Shown here piece by piece: positions 5,267-5,752 of a stretch of DNA of 5,752 bases. The notes beneath the pieces were generated by a model. That model was not told the DNA's origin, searched no databases, and saw nothing but the letters and a program-made list of their open reading frames with translations. The first letter of the stretch is position 1, and each line of letters opens with the position of its first letter. Both the position numbers and the translations under genes were made by a program. The stretch covers positions 1 to 5,752 of the forward strand of contig CALHWG010000001.1 of the NCBI GenBank assembly GCA_938036745.1, in the 5' to 3' direction. This stretch comes from an uncultured bacterium (lineage in GTDB: Bacteria; Patescibacteriota; Saccharimonadia; Saccharimonadales; Saccharimonadaceae).

Positions 5267-5752
5267 CTAAAGAATATTTTTAAGATACTTTCCCGTCCAG
5301 CTTTTTTCAACTTTCGAAACTTGCTCGGGTGTTCCGGTTGCCACAACAGTTCCACCACCAGCACCACCTTCTGGCCCCATATCGATTAACCAATCGGCAC
5401 TTTTAACCACATCTAAATTATGTTCAATAATTACCATTGAATTACCAGCATCAACCAAACGATTCAAAATCGAAAGCAATCTTTTTACATCCGCATTATG
5501 TAACCCAGTCGTAGGCTCATCGAGGATATACATTGTTTTACCAGTTGAAGCTCGAGCGAGCTCAGTAGCAAGCTTAATTCGTTGTGCCTCTCCGCCTGAA
5601 AAAGTTGTTGCAGGCTGCCCAAGTTTAATATAACCTAAGCCAACTTCTTGAATAGTTTTTAATTTTCGATGAATCGCAGGAATATTTTCGAAAAATTCCG
5701 TCGCTTCATCAATTGTCATTTCTAAAACATCCGAGATTGTTTTACCTTTATA
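5267..5752 (-). CDS. uvrA: Excinuclease ABC subunit A, C-terminal part
   Basis: C-terminal 161 residues of UvrA, the damage-recognition ATPase of nucleotide excision repair (the full protein is about 940 residues, so roughly five sixths lie beyond the right edge). The frame is open to 5752, beginning [13 protein letters not shown], so the Met at 5719 is internal and not the start. Visible parts belong to the second ABC module: the [13 protein letters not shown] approach, signature [15 protein letters not shown] (51-65 of the visible part), Walker B/D-loop [12 protein letters not shown] (74-85), and H-loop [19 protein letters not shown] with its His at 111. A Gly-rich GPEGGAGGG (126-134) and ATGTPEQV close the family tail. 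The signature has Phe where Leu is usual (LSGGEAQR), a mild change. It stops with TAG at 5267-5269. Confidence 0.97.
   Translation of the reverse strand, partial: YKGKTISDVLEMTIDEATEFFENIPAIHRKLKTIQEVGLGYIKLGQPATTFSGGEAQRIKLATELARASTGKTMYILDEPTTGLHNADVKRLLSILNRLVDAGNSMVIIEHNLDVVKSADWLIDMGPEGGAGGGTVVATGTPEQVSKVEKSWTGKYLKNIL

Noticed and set aside
157..5269. No gene in the window ends in TGA (TAG three times, TAA three times), raising the question of TGA reassignment as in SR1/Gracilibacteria.
   Set aside because: None of the genes has an in-frame TGA, and protein family blocks are intact with standard decoding. Six stops are too few to show avoidance.
5551..5565. GC-rich palindromes GCTCGAGC and GAGCTC close together.
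   Set aside because: They lie within the conserved UvrA coding segment TELARAS and are explained by Ala/Arg/Glu codons; no other site-like context is present.
5267..5719. A complete 150-residue gene starting at Met 5719.
   Set aside because: The frame continues to the window edge, and the upstream codons ([11 protein letters not shown]) match the UvrA family, so this is an internal Met in a longer uvrA.

Overview
The window is an AT-rich bacterial chromosome segment (about one third G+C by eye). Everything recognisable lies on the minus strand, reading from right to left. The genes are compact, with short intergenic gaps, canonical AAGGAG-type ribosome sites and the standard genetic code. 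The layout of the PspC-type membrane protein and the low G+C suggest a Patescibacteria/Saccharibacteria-like organism. A low-GC Firmicute is the main alternative. This assignment is inference from protein style, not from a marker phylogeny.

From the right edge: the C-terminal 161 residues of UvrA (excision repair) end at 5267. A 76-bp gap carries a good promoter and then galE (4177-5190), a complete UDP-glucose 4-epimerase that ends at a strong Rho-independent terminator (4131-4170). Next is a four-gene operon. Its promoter (4093-4119) sits almost directly on the start codon of a small PadR-family repressor (3743-4084). The repressor is followed after 8 bp by a 526-residue membrane protein joining a HAAS-like helical domain, a PspC domain, further membrane helices and a beta-repeat 'toastrack' C-terminus (2154-3734). 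After 13 bp comes a LolD/MacB-type ABC ATPase (1454-2140), and with an 8-bp overlap its FtsX/MacB-type permease (157-1461). A hairpin terminator (115-149) closes the operon. Beyond it a separate promoter (64-92) drives a tRNA-Asn(GTT) gene cut by the left edge.

The four-gene operon is the functional core. It reads as an envelope-stress or lipid/antimicrobial-peptide response unit: PadR controls the operon, the HAAS-PspC-toastrack protein probably senses or transmits membrane state, and the ABC pair does the extrusion or lipid-handling work. PadR/HAAS pairs and PspC/toastrack proteins are known themes. The fusion in one polypeptide, directly coupled to an ABC exporter, is the noteworthy part.

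A second unexplained signal covers the whole window. The palindrome TTCGAA occurs 24 times where about 2 are expected from base composition. It is spread evenly over all three codon phases and half the copies are the octamer TTTCGAAA, so it is not a simple codon-usage effect. I see no mobile elements, CRISPR arrays, integrase sites or broken genes, and no stretch over 300 bp without a gene.
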